From NCBI GenBank assembly GCA_046734815.1, contig JBKPRZ010000051.1:1-6101 (forward strand): DNA of 6,101 nt. The letters are read 5' to 3'. Shown here piece after piece: positions 1 through 5,932 of the stretch. The notes below the pieces were generated by a model that worked only from the letters and a program-made list of their open reading frames with translations, was not told the DNA's origin and ran no database searches. Each line of letters opens with the position of its first letter. The first letter of the stretch is position 1. This DNA is from CAVYGB01 sp046734815 (GTDB lineage: Bacteria; Myxococcota_A; Polyangia; Fen-1088). A program made the translations under genes and the position numbers.

Positions 1-743
1 GCGGCGTCCACCGGGGCATCGAGCGGCGGGGCCGCGTCGGCGCCGCCGTCGGTGGGGGCGGTGGCCGGCCGCAGGGCCGTGGCGGCGATGCCCCAGCCCA
101 GCCCGCCGGTGCCGACCGTGATCTTCCAGGACACCGTCTGCCCGGATGTGCCGGGGGCGTCGCTGCCAGCCGCGAGCAGGCTGCCGGCGGTCTGGTTCCA
201 GCGCGGGTTCTGGCCGGCAGCGGGCGTCGCCGCCGGCGTGCTCGAGGCGGCGGCACACAAGCTGTCGACCACCATCTGACCGGCGTCGCTGGCAACCGGC
301 AGCGAGGCGGTGCCGCCGTTGCCGAAGTCGGAACCGAACGTGACCAGCGGTGAGATCTGGTCGACACCCTCGTAACTCTGGGCGGCGGCCGCGGAGGTCG
401 AGCTGCTGCCAGACAGGGTGACCGCGACCGTCGCCGTGCCGGTCGCCGGGCCCGACAGACCCCAGATCTCGCTGCGACAGTAGCCGCTGCCACCGGCGCT
501 GGCGATCCGGCCGAGTGGGACACCGCCATACGTGACCGACAGGACCGTCGTGCCCGAAGAGCGCACGCCCAGTCCGACCACCAGATAGCGGTCGACCCCG
601 GCGGGCGTGTTGTGGTCGAAGGTGATGCTCGCCCCGCTGCCCACCCCGGAGCTGGCGCCCTGGAACACAATGCCCTGCGCAGACGCCACCCGCGGCAGCG
701 CGATCATCAACCCGAGGCAGGCGGCGGTCCCGAGGCGGCGCAC
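1..743 (-). CDS. Secreted surface-type beta-rich protein, 3' end cut by window
   Basis: The minus-strand frame is open from a GTG at 743 to the left edge, giving 247 codons with no stop. The first 22 residues form a classical Sec signal peptide: RR at 2-3, a hydrophobic stretch, then ASA at 20-22 before Gln23. The mature part is rich in Gly, Ser, Thr, Ala and Val. It matches a widespread bacterial extracellular beta-sandwich pattern: DRYLVVGLGV (51-60), VTYGGVPLG (70-78), EIWGLSGPATGTATVAVTL (92-110), YEGVDQISPL (124-133). From about 226 it becomes an Asp/Ala/Pro-rich linker, which in Myxococcota proteins often precedes a membrane or sorting anchor, so a C-terminal anchor may lie beyond the edge (inference). 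No enzyme motif is visible. There is no good Shine-Dalgarno. GTG was chosen because it gives the complete signal peptide; the internal ATG at codon 13 would destroy it. The exact function is unknown. Confidence 0.8.
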   Translation of the reverse strand, partial: MRRLGTAACLGLMIALPRVASAQGIVFQGASSGVGSGASITFDHNTPAGVDRYLVVGLGVRSSGTTVLSVTYGGVPLGRIASAGGSGYCRSEIWGLSGPATGTATVAVTLSGSSSTSAAAAQSYEGVDQISPLVTFGSDFGNGGTASLPVASDAGQMVVDSLCAAASSTPAATPAAGQNPRWNQTAGSLLAAGSDAPGTSGQTVSWKITVGTGGLGWGIAATALRPATAPTDGGADAAPPLDAPVDA

Positions 744-751
744 GTTCGCCG

Positions 752-763
752 ATCCGATCGGAT
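752..763. promoter_or_regulatory. 12-bp perfect palindrome in divergent gap
   Basis: ATCCGATCGGAT is a perfect inverted repeat lying 8 bases upstream of the GTG of the left-edge surface protein gene. It sits in the 147-base gap between that gene and the Tat propeller gene, where a regulator could act on one or both. No convincing -35/-10 pair was found beside it for the minus-strand gene. A TATCCT on the minus strand (782-787) resembles a -10 but has no -35. An operator role is inference only. Confidence 0.25.
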
Positions 764-880
764 GACGAGGGCGGCAGGTGAAGGATACAGGCCAGCGAGC
801 TGCGTCGTGCGAGCGGCGCGTCCAGCGCGAAAAAATCCGGGCCGCTGTAGGATGCGCCCCGAGCGAGCGCGCTCTCGAGA

Positions 881-886
881 AGGAGG
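881..886 (+). promoter_or_regulatory. Shine-Dalgarno site for the Tat propeller gene
   Basis: AGGAGG lies four bases before the ATG at 891. It fixes that start over upstream in-frame codons, which would add 93 residues ahead of the signal peptide. A perfect 10-bp palindrome (GAGCGCGCTC, 865-874) lies just upstream and could fold in the mRNA leader. TAGGAT at 848-853 is -10-like, but no matching -35 was seen. Confidence 0.7.
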
Positions 887-890
887 GCCC

Positions 891-2009
891 ATGCGACGGA
901 GAGAATTTCTGGCCACCGGAGCAGCGGCGCTGGCGTTGCCCTCCCGGCTCGTCGGCGCCACGGCCGAGCGACACCTCGTCTACATCGCCGAGCCCGGCAT
1001 CCGCAATTACGTCTCGTACGGCGGAGTCGGTCTACTGGTTTACGACGTCGGCCAGGGGCATCGGTTCGTCAAACGGATCCCGACCTGGCCGCTGGCCGCC
1101 GGGGCCGAACCGGAGAACGTCAAGGGCATCGCCGCCAGCGCGCGGACCGGGAAGGTCTACGTCAGCACCGTCAAGCGCGTCGGCTGCATCGATCTCGTCA
1201 GCGAGAAGATGATCTGGGACAAGACCTTCGAAGGGGGCTGTGATCGGCTGGCCATCTCACCCGATGGTCTCACGCTCTACGTGCCGTCGCTGGAGGGTCC
1301 CCACTGGAACGTGGTCCGGGCGAGCAGCGGCGAGGTCATCACCAAGGTGGTCACCAATTCTGGTTCGCACAACACGGTCTATGCTCCGGACGGCAGCCGG
1401 GTGTATCTGGCCGGCTTGAAGTCGCCGCTGCTTTCGGTGGCCGACTCCCGCACCCACGAGGTCGTCAAGACCGTGGGTCCGTTCTCCGATTTCGTCCGCC
1501 CCTTCACCATCAACGCCGATCAGACGCTCTGCTACGTCAACATCAACGAGCTCCTGGGCTTCGAGATCGGGGACATCAAGACCGGCAAGAAGCTCCACCG
1601 CGTGGAGGTGCGCGGTTTCGCCAAGGGGCCGGTGGCCCGCCACGGCTGCCCCAGTCATGGCGTCGCCCTCACCCCCGACAACAAGGAGCTGTGGCTGAGC
1701 GACGGACACAACAGCGCCGTGCACGTCTTCGACAACACCGTCACGCCCCCGCGGCAGATGACGACCCTGAAGGTGCGCGACCAGCCCGGCTGGATCACCT
1801 TCAGCATCGACGGCAAATACGCCTATCCCTCCACCGGCGAGGTGTTCGACACGCGCAGCAAGAAGCGGCTGGCCGCCCTGCAAGACGAGAACGGACGCCA
1901 GATCGGCAGTGAAAAGCTGCTGGAGGTCGTCTTCCACGAGGGAAAGCCCATCCGGGCCGGGGATCAGTTCGGCGTGGGCGGCATCGCCCCACAATCCCGG
2001 CGGACCTGA
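891..2009 (+). CDS. Tat-exported beta-propeller protein (YncE/YVTN-like)
   Basis: This encodes a 372-residue protein. The N terminus MRRREFLATGAAALALP has a twin-arginine motif (RRxFL at 3-7), a weak hydrophobic core and an ATA at 23-25 suitable for signal peptidase, so export through Tat to the periplasm is likely. The rest shows repeated propeller-blade signatures: ISPDG (122-126), APDGS (165-169), NADQ (208-211), TPDN (261-264) and SIDGKY (305-310), each preceding a short beta strand such as LTLYV, RVYLAG, TLCYV, ELWLS or YAYPS. This is the pattern of seven-bladed YVTN/YncE or cytochrome-d1-like propellers. No CxxCH haem motif is present. Conserved-looking histidines are His160, His251 and His256. 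The ligand or reaction cannot be told; such proteins often bind metals, cofactors or partner proteins. The gene stands alone on this strand and ends 24 bases before the convergent DUF1801 gene. Fold is fairly sure; function is unknown. Confidence 0.85.
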   Translation: MRRREFLATGAAALALPSRLVGATAERHLVYIAEPGIRNYVSYGGVGLLVYDVGQGHRFVKRIPTWPLAAGAEPENVKGIAASARTGKVYVSTVKRVGCIDLVSEKMIWDKTFEGGCDRLAISPDGLTLYVPSLEGPHWNVVRASSGEVITKVVTNSGSHNTVYAPDGSRVYLAGLKSPLLSVADSRTHEVVKTVGPFSDFVRPFTINADQTLCYVNINELLGFEIGDIKTGKKLHRVEVRGFAKGPVARHGCPSHGVALTPDNKELWLSDGHNSAVHVFDNTVTPPRQMTTLKVRDQPGWITFSIDGKYAYPSTGEVFDTRSKKRLAALQDENGRQIGSEKLLEVVFHEGKPIRAGDQFGVGGIAPQSRRT

Positions 2010-2033
2010 TCCTGCTCCGGGCGGCCGGCTCGA

Positions 2034-2603
2034 TCAGCCGTTGCTCACCCGCCGCTTGGCGGCCGCCCTCCGCCGGGGCGGCTTCTTTGCGGCCGCCGAG
2101 CGCACCTTGCCTCGGGCCGCCGCGGTCTTCGCCGCCGTCCGCGGGCGCGCCGGCCTGGTGCTGCGTCGGCTGTTCTCGTAATGGGTCAGGTACGCCTCCA
2201 CGCTGACCCGCCGGATCGCCTCGCCCAGCACCGGCAACGCCAGGTCATCCAGCGAGCGGAAGCGCACACAGGACTTGCCCATGTCCAGCTTCTTGCCTGC
2301 CTCGCGCACCGCCTTCTCGAACCAGCGGCGCATCTGCGGATGGCCGTAGACACCCATCAGGTAGACCGCCATGTGATTCTTCTGCGCAGCCAGGCCCGCG
2401 ATGCACAGCGGCCGACCGTTGTAGGTATCGGGATAACGCTCCAGCGGCACGTAATACCCGATCATCCCGAACTCCATGCCCTCCTCGAATCCGTCGGGCA
2501 GGTTCTCGAGTATCACCGAGCGGACCACCTCCAGCGCCGCGCGCCGCTGCGCCGGCAGGACCGCCAGATACCGCTCCACGGTCCGAGCCCCGCTGCTGAC
2601 CAT
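2034..2603 (-). CDS. DUF1801 domain protein with histone H1-like basic tail
   Basis: This encodes a 189-residue cytoplasmic protein with no signal peptide. Residues 8 to about 140 match the DUF1801 (YdhG-like) pattern: TVERYLAVLP (8-17), a long helix RRAALEVVRSVI (20-31), LPDGFEEGMEFGMIGYYVPL (35-54), PLCIAGLAAQKNHMAVYLMG (65-84) and the late KSCVRFRSLDDL (110-121). The biochemical role of DUF1801 is not established. Residues 145-189 are a separate low-complexity tail with 17 Arg/Lys and 12 Ala among 45 residues, no Asp or Glu, and motifs such as AAKKPPRRRAAAKRR. This resembles bacterial histone H1-like or AlgP-type tails, so nucleic acid binding is plausible (inference). The ATG at 2603 was chosen because a sigma70-like promoter places its start on this A and no Shine-Dalgarno is present. 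It is divergent from the AraC gene and convergent with the propeller gene. Confidence 0.85.
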   Translation of the reverse strand: MVSSGARTVERYLAVLPAQRRAALEVVRSVILENLPDGFEEGMEFGMIGYYVPLERYPDTYNGRPLCIAGLAAQKNHMAVYLMGVYGHPQMRRWFEKAVREAGKKLDMGKSCVRFRSLDDLALPVLGEAIRRVSVEAYLTHYENSRRSTRPARPRTAAKTAAARGKVRSAAAKKPPRRRAAAKRRVSNG

Positions 2604-2609
2604 GGGCGC

Positions 2610-2638
2610 ACGCTACACCCGACGCGTCTCACCGTCGA
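2610..2638 (-). promoter_or_regulatory. Putative leaderless promoter of the DUF1801 gene
   Basis: On the minus strand, TCGACG (-35, plus positions 2633-2638), a 17-base spacer and TAGCGT (-10, 2610-2615) are followed by six bases and the ATG. A normal +1, seven bases after the -10, would be the A of the start codon. No Shine-Dalgarno fits between. Hexamer matches to the E. coli consensus are partial (TTGACA four of six, TATAAT three of six). An 8-bp palindrome, GACGCGTC (2621-2628), lies in the spacer and could be an operator. Confidence 0.45.
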
Positions 2639-2663
2639 CTGCCGGAGCGGGCTGGCGTAGCCT
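2635..2663 (+). promoter_or_regulatory. Putative leaderless promoter of the AraC-VOC unit
   Basis: TCGACT (-35, 2635-2640), a 17-base spacer and TAGCCT (-10, 2658-2663) are followed by six bases and the GTG at 2670. The predicted +1 is the G of that GTG. Its -35 overlaps the opposing DUF1801 promoter in the palindrome GTCGAC (2634-2639), whose centre is the exact midpoint of the 66-bp gap. The two promoters therefore probably compete for polymerase or share a regulator; self-control by the AraC protein is an inference. Confidence 0.45.
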
Positions 2664-2669
2664 GAGCCG

Positions 2670-3125
2670 GTGGCCATGCGTGCGCTGTCGCCGGCGATGA
2701 TGAAGCGGTTGCTGCGGGCCCGCGACCGCCTTCAGGACGCGCCCCGGGAAGCCCCGCCCCTGCCGGTGCTGGCCGCGGAGGTGGGGCTGTCGCGGGCCCA
2801 CTTCCTGCGCAGCTTCGCCCAGGCCTTCGGGACCACTCCGCACGCGTACCTCACCGACCTGCGCCTGCGCGCGGCCAAACGCGTGCTGGCCCGCGGTGAC
2901 TCGGTGACCGAGGCCTGCTTCGAGGTGGGTTTCTCCAGCCCGGGATCGTTCAGCCGCCTGTTCAGCCAGCGCGTGGGCCTGGCGCCGCGCGACTGGCAAC
3001 GCCGCGTCCGCACCGTGCTCCCTTCGGCCGAGCTGTGGCCGGCGGTCTGGATCCCCAGCTGCTTCCTGGCGCTGCACGCGCCGAGCACTTTTGGACAAGC
3101 GCTGTACACGCGGCCGCGGCCATAG
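2670..3125 (+). CDS. Short AraC-family transcription regulator
   Basis: This 151-residue protein is essentially only an AraC/XylS DNA-binding domain. The first helix-turn-helix is LPVLAAEVGLSRAHFLRSF (31-49), followed by the linking helix YLTDLRLRAAKRVL (60-73). The second is SVTEACFEVGFSSPGSFSRLF (78-98), then the typical GLAPRDWQRR (103-112). The usual N-terminal effector-binding domain is missing; a short C-terminal piece (about 119-151, with PSCFLALH) follows and could contact a ligand or partner. The start is either GTG at 2670 or ATG two codons later at 2676; neither has a Shine-Dalgarno, and the promoter geometry favours GTG. The VOC gene begins 23 bases after its stop. Small AraC regulators next to VOC genes are a recurrent pairing, so it probably controls that gene and perhaps the divergent DUF1801 gene (inference). 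Family assignment is firm; targets and signal are unknown. Confidence 0.88.
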   Translation: MAMRALSPAMMKRLLRARDRLQDAPREAPPLPVLAAEVGLSRAHFLRSFAQAFGTTPHAYLTDLRLRAAKRVLARGDSVTEACFEVGFSSPGSFSRLFSQRVGLAPRDWQRRVRTVLPSAELWPAVWIPSCFLALHAPSTFGQALYTRPRP

Positions 3126-3133
3126 TGCTGCCC

Positions 3134-3139
3134 AGGAGG
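3134..3139 (+). promoter_or_regulatory. Shine-Dalgarno site for the VOC gene
   Basis: A full AGGAGG lies nine bases before the ATG at 3149, inside the 23-base gap after the AraC gene. It decides the VOC start against in-frame upstream codons within the AraC gene (from 3035), which would add 38 residues with no homology to the VOC fold. It also supports translation as the second cistron of one mRNA. Confidence 0.8.
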
Positions 3140-3148
3140 CCGCCACAC

Positions 3149-3559
3149 ATGATCACCAAGAGCTCGCACGCGACCGTCTACGTCACCGACCAGGACCGGG
3201 CCAAGGCGTTCTACACGGAGAAGCTGGGCTTCGAGGTGCGCGACGACGCCCACCTGGGCGACTTCCGCTGGCTGACCGTGGGCCCCAAGACCCAGCCTGA
3301 CCACTGCATCATCCTGTACCTGCTGAAGCCCGGCCCGATGATGGACCAGCAGTCGTGCGACATGTTGCTGGCGCTGCAGAAGAAGGGCGTCCTGGGCGGC
3401 GGCGTGCTGGAGACCGACAATTGCCGCCGCACCTACGAGGAGCTGAAAGCCCGCGGCGTCGAGTTCTTCAGCGAGCCCAAGGAGATGCCCTACGGCATCG
3501 AGGCCCTCTTCCGCGACGACTCCGGCAACTTCTACAGCATGGGCGAGCGCAAGTCCTGA
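3149..3559 (+). CDS. VOC (glyoxalase/bleomycin resistance/dioxygenase) family protein
   Basis: This encodes a 136-residue cytoplasmic protein, the normal length for a single-unit VOC protein with two beta-alpha-beta-beta-beta modules. The first module has HATVYVTDQDRAKAFYTEKLGFEV (7-30), the hallmark strand, helix and GF turn. The second has TYEELKARGVEFFSEP (95-110), then GIEALFRDDSGNFYSM (116-131), the usual DP/DDxGN end. His7 and Glu118 sit at common VOC metal-ligand positions, and His52 is another candidate, so a metal-dependent enzyme is possible. The family also includes antibiotic-binding resistance proteins, and the substrate cannot be deduced. It is co-oriented with and 23 bases behind the AraC gene, very likely in one operon and controlled by it. 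It converges on the glycosidase gene across 34 bases. Confidence 0.88.
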   Translation: MITKSSHATVYVTDQDRAKAFYTEKLGFEVRDDAHLGDFRWLTVGPKTQPDHCIILYLLKPGPMMDQQSCDMLLALQKKGVLGGGVLETDNCRRTYEELKARGVEFFSEPKEMPYGIEALFRDDSGNFYSMGERKS

Positions 3560-3562
3560 GCA

Positions 3563-3576
3563 CGGGCCAACGCCCG
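3563..3576. terminator. Weak hairpin between convergent VOC and glycosidase genes
   Basis: CGGGC and GCCCG flank a CAAC loop in the 34-base gap between two facing stop codons. The five-pair GC stem could slow polymerase from either side. There is no T-run on either strand, so it is not a standard intrinsic terminator. The function is a guess from its position. Confidence 0.2.
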
Positions 3577-3593
3577 CCCGGGACGCGCGCCGG

Positions 3594-5888
3594 TCACAGC
3601 GGGTGCACGCGCAGGAGCAGGCTGCCCTGGAACTCGGCGTTCAGCGACGGCGATGCACCCGCCACCTCGCCCAGAGAACGCCCGCGCCCGTAGTCGTAGA
3701 CCTCGTAGCGCTTGCCCGGATCCAGCCCGCGCAGCTCGATCTTCTGGGTGGCGGCCCAGCGGTCGGCGAAGAATCCGTAATACAGGTCGGCGCCCCGGCG
3801 GACGACGTGGGCCTCGGGCAGGTCGAAGGCCAGGTCGTACAGGTTGAGGTATTCGCCGGTGCCGGGGCCCTGGGCCCGGTACTCCTTGAACCAGCGTTCC
3901 CACAGCCCGCGCTGGCGCGCGTCCAGCTCGGCGAAGAAGGTGGTGGCCTGGGCGCCGGCGCCGATGCCGTCCTCGAACGTCTCGCGCAGTCCGGTGCCCT
4001 TGAACTCCTGGCCGGGCACCACGTAACCGTCGCCCACCGCGAATTTCGGTCCGCGAATCGCCTTCTCGGCTTTGATCCGACGGCGGACCTGCACGTTGGC
4101 CCGTGGGTCCGAGGTCGTCGCCAGGAAATAGAAGGGCATGTAAAACGGCGAGTGGGGCAGCCCGCAGATGCAGACCTCGAGGTAGGGATCGGGCCGCTGC
4201 CGCAGCAGATCGGCGTGGATCTCCTCGAACACCTTGGGCAACGTCTCGAAGCCGGCCAGCGGTGTGGGGTGGTGGTGCGCGGGGTTGAAGCAGGGCGGGA
4301 CCGCCGACTGTCCCTGGAAATCCAGGTACACGCCGTCGAACCCGTACTGCGTGACCATGCGAGCGAGCACGTCCCGGATCTGCTTGCGCGACGGCTCGTG
4401 CGCCGGGCACAGCTGGTACAGCCCGTCGATGTCGGTGGTGGGGCGACCGGCCTCGTCTTTCACCAGCAGGTCGGAATGTTCGCGCGCCAGCCGGCTGTCG
4501 GGGCTCACGCCCAGCGGGTACCACCAGATCGACGTGCGGAAGCCCTTGGCGTGCACCCCCTGGACGAACTTGACCATGTCGGCGTCGCCGCCAGGGAACT
4601 TGCCCGTCGCGCGGTTGGGCTGCCAGTCGCCGGCGAAGTCATACCAGCCGTCGTCCAGGTTGGCGGTGCGGATGCCCATCGCCTCCAGCTCGGGCAGCTT
4701 GGACATGAACTTGTCGACGGTGACGTCCTTGCGAAAGCCCCAGCTCTTCCAGTAAGGCTCGTGGGCTGAAAGCGGCGACTCGCGCGGGATGGCCACTCCC
4801 CGCGCCCGCAGCAGCTCGCCGTAGCCCGACAGGGCGCCGTAGAAGTCCCCCTCGTGGAAGATGACCGCGGTGGTGACCGTCTCGTAAGTGTCGCCCGGTG
4901 CCAGCGATTCCTTCTGCCCCAGTCGGGCCTGCGGCGCCTCCAGCACACCCACGTCGACCCGCCCATCGCCGCGCACCTCGACCGGCAGCGAGACCCAGCG
5001 CGGTCCTGTCTCCAGATGCGCCACCGCCACCCCCATCGTGCGCCCCCACAGGTCGACCAGCGGCATGCCGCCGCCGACGCCTTCGGCCCCCTTGATGTCG
5101 TCCTGACCCAGGAAGTTGCTCTGCTTGAACCCCGGGGTCAGCGGTATCACCGCGTAGTCGCGCCCCCAGGCGTAGGCCGCGCCCTGGTACGAGGCGAACG
5201 CGTGGGAGGCCTGCGCCGGCTCGGCCAGCTTGCGGTCCAGCAACAAGCGCTCGGCGTACACCCGGTCCACGTGGATGCTCGCCTGCCCCGCGTTGCGGAA
5301 GGTGCTGCGCACGACGGCCGCATCGGGATGCCGGTCGGGCAGAAACACGCGCACCGTCCGCTCGATCTTCGTCCCGTCGGCGGCCCGCTCGGCCACGCCC
5401 ACGGCCAGCGTCTCCTGCCCGGGCCCGAGCTCGGGATCGTCCGCCCGCCGCACCATGGTCCGGGCCGCGTCCAGCTTGAAGTCGGCGACGTCGCTGCCGC
5501 CGACCCGGATCCCGGGCTGCACGCCCGCATCGAACGCCACGATGCTGGCCTTGTCGCCCGTCCGCCAGGCGAGGCGCCGGCGCATCTGCTCGTCGAACGT
5601 GACCGTCACCCGACTCGTCGTCGCCGTCGCGGCCGCATCGGCGCTCACCATCGGCATGGGCATGGGCATCGGCATCGGCATACCGGGCGCCGGCGGATTC
5701 CCGACCGGCGTCATGGCCATCGGCCCCGACGGATCGCCGGGTGCCTTCGTCGGAGGTGTCATCGCCCCGGGCCCTGGCGGCCCGGCGCTGCCCGTGGCCG
5801 GGTCGCCCCTGCCCCGCCCCAGCGACTTGCACGCAAACCCTGCGCACACGAGCAACGACCCCAGGGCCACCAGCGCTTGCCGTCTCAT
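3594..5888 (-). CDS. GH36-type alpha-galactosidase-like lipoprotein
   Basis: This encodes a 764-residue predicted exported glycosidase. The N terminus has RR, a hydrophobic core (ALVALGSLLVCAGFA) and Cys20, a probable though imperfect lipobox (GFAC), so outer-membrane or periplasmic anchoring is likely. A Pro/Gly-rich linker with an (MP)5M run (70-80) leads to a beta-sandwich domain (about 90-350), a TIM barrel (about 375-660) and a C-terminal beta domain (about 695-764). Barrel motifs match clan GH-D: LDDGWYDF (411-418), GDWQPN with KFPGG (420-434), WWYPLGVSPDS (455-465), GFDGVYLDFQG (516-526, Asp523 as nucleophile) and TTSDPRA (591-597, Asp594 as acid/base). It would release alpha-linked galactose or a related sugar. 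The usual CxxGxGR substrate motif reads CICGLPH (573-579), so specificity may differ. Start ATG 5888 gives the signal peptide; in-frame codons further upstream overlap the neighbouring gene. No Shine-Dalgarno is seen. Confidence 0.8.
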   Translation of the reverse strand: MRRQALVALGSLLVCAGFACKSLGRGRGDPATGSAGPPGPGAMTPPTKAPGDPSGPMAMTPVGNPPAPGMPMPMPMPMPMVSADAAATATTSRVTVTFDEQMRRRLAWRTGDKASIVAFDAGVQPGIRVGGSDVADFKLDAARTMVRRADDPELGPGQETLAVGVAERAADGTKIERTVRVFLPDRHPDAAVVRSTFRNAGQASIHVDRVYAERLLLDRKLAEPAQASHAFASYQGAAYAWGRDYAVIPLTPGFKQSNFLGQDDIKGAEGVGGGMPLVDLWGRTMGVAVAHLETGPRWVSLPVEVRGDGRVDVGVLEAPQARLGQKESLAPGDTYETVTTAVIFHEGDFYGALSGYGELLRARGVAIPRESPLSAHEPYWKSWGFRKDVTVDKFMSKLPELEAMGIRTANLDDGWYDFAGDWQPNRATGKFPGGDADMVKFVQGVHAKGFRTSIWWYPLGVSPDSRLAREHSDLLVKDEAGRPTTDIDGLYQLCPAHEPSRKQIRDVLARMVTQYGFDGVYLDFQGQSAVPPCFNPAHHHPTPLAGFETLPKVFEEIHADLLRQRPDPYLEVCICGLPHSPFYMPFYFLATTSDPRANVQVRRRIKAEKAIRGPKFAVGDGYVVPGQEFKGTGLRETFEDGIGAGAQATTFFAELDARQRGLWERWFKEYRAQGPGTGEYLNLYDLAFDLPEAHVVRRGADLYYGFFADRWAATQKIELRGLDPGKRYEVYDYGRGRSLGEVAGASPSLNAEFQGSLLLRVHPL
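5649..5681 (-). repeat. Hexanucleotide repeat coding (Met-Pro)5-Met
   Basis: Five ATG-CCG/CCC units plus a final ATG encode residues 70-80 of the glycosidase, in the flexible linker between the lipid anchor and the first folded domain. The unit length is a multiple of three, so slippage would change linker length without breaking the frame. Third positions vary between CCG and CCC, so the repeat is not perfectly homogeneous. Confidence 0.85.
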
Positions 5889-5898
5889 GGAGGCCGCA

Positions 5899-5926
5899 AG
5901 GCTAGGCGGAAAATTTCCCGGGTCCA
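5899..5926 (-). promoter_or_regulatory. Putative promoter of the glycosidase gene
   Basis: On the minus strand, TGGACC (-35, plus positions 5921-5926), 16 bases and TAGCCT (-10, 5899-5904) are followed by ten bases and the ATG at 5888. The -10 is identical to that of the AraC gene. The predicted 5' leader would be only about four bases, too short for a Shine-Dalgarno, and none is present. The spacer holds an A/T-rich near-palindrome around 5909-5918, the most AT-rich spot of this region. Confidence 0.35.
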
Positions 5927-5932
5927 GCGCGC

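Noticed and set aside
612..890. In-frame 93-residue extension ahead of the Tat propeller
   Set aside because: It overlaps the start of the opposite surface protein gene, is Arg/Pro-rich without domain features, would bury the twin-arginine signal peptide, and the AGGAGG at 881-886 points to 891.
1257..1994. 245-codon open frame on the minus strand
   Set aside because: It lies wholly inside the propeller gene. Its protein is a composition-driven antisense reading with no recognisable domain, while the plus strand has clear blade motifs.
2026..2040. CGGCT/AGCCG hairpin between the propeller and DUF1801 stops as a terminator
   Set aside because: The stem is only five pairs, overlaps the DUF1801 stop codon and has no T-run on either strand.
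2181..2660. 159-codon plus-strand frame crossing the DUF1801 gene and the promoter gap
   Set aside because: It is antisense to a well-supported DUF1801 domain, lacks a ribosome site and has no recognisable motif.
3603..4769. 388-codon open frame on the plus strand
   Set aside because: It is antisense to the glycosidase barrel region, where catalytic motifs are evident. Long antisense frames are expected at this GC content.
4639..5847. 402-codon open frame on the minus strand in another phase
   Set aside because: It is very rich in Arg, Gly and Ala, overlaps the glycosidase in the same direction and has no domain or signal peptide.
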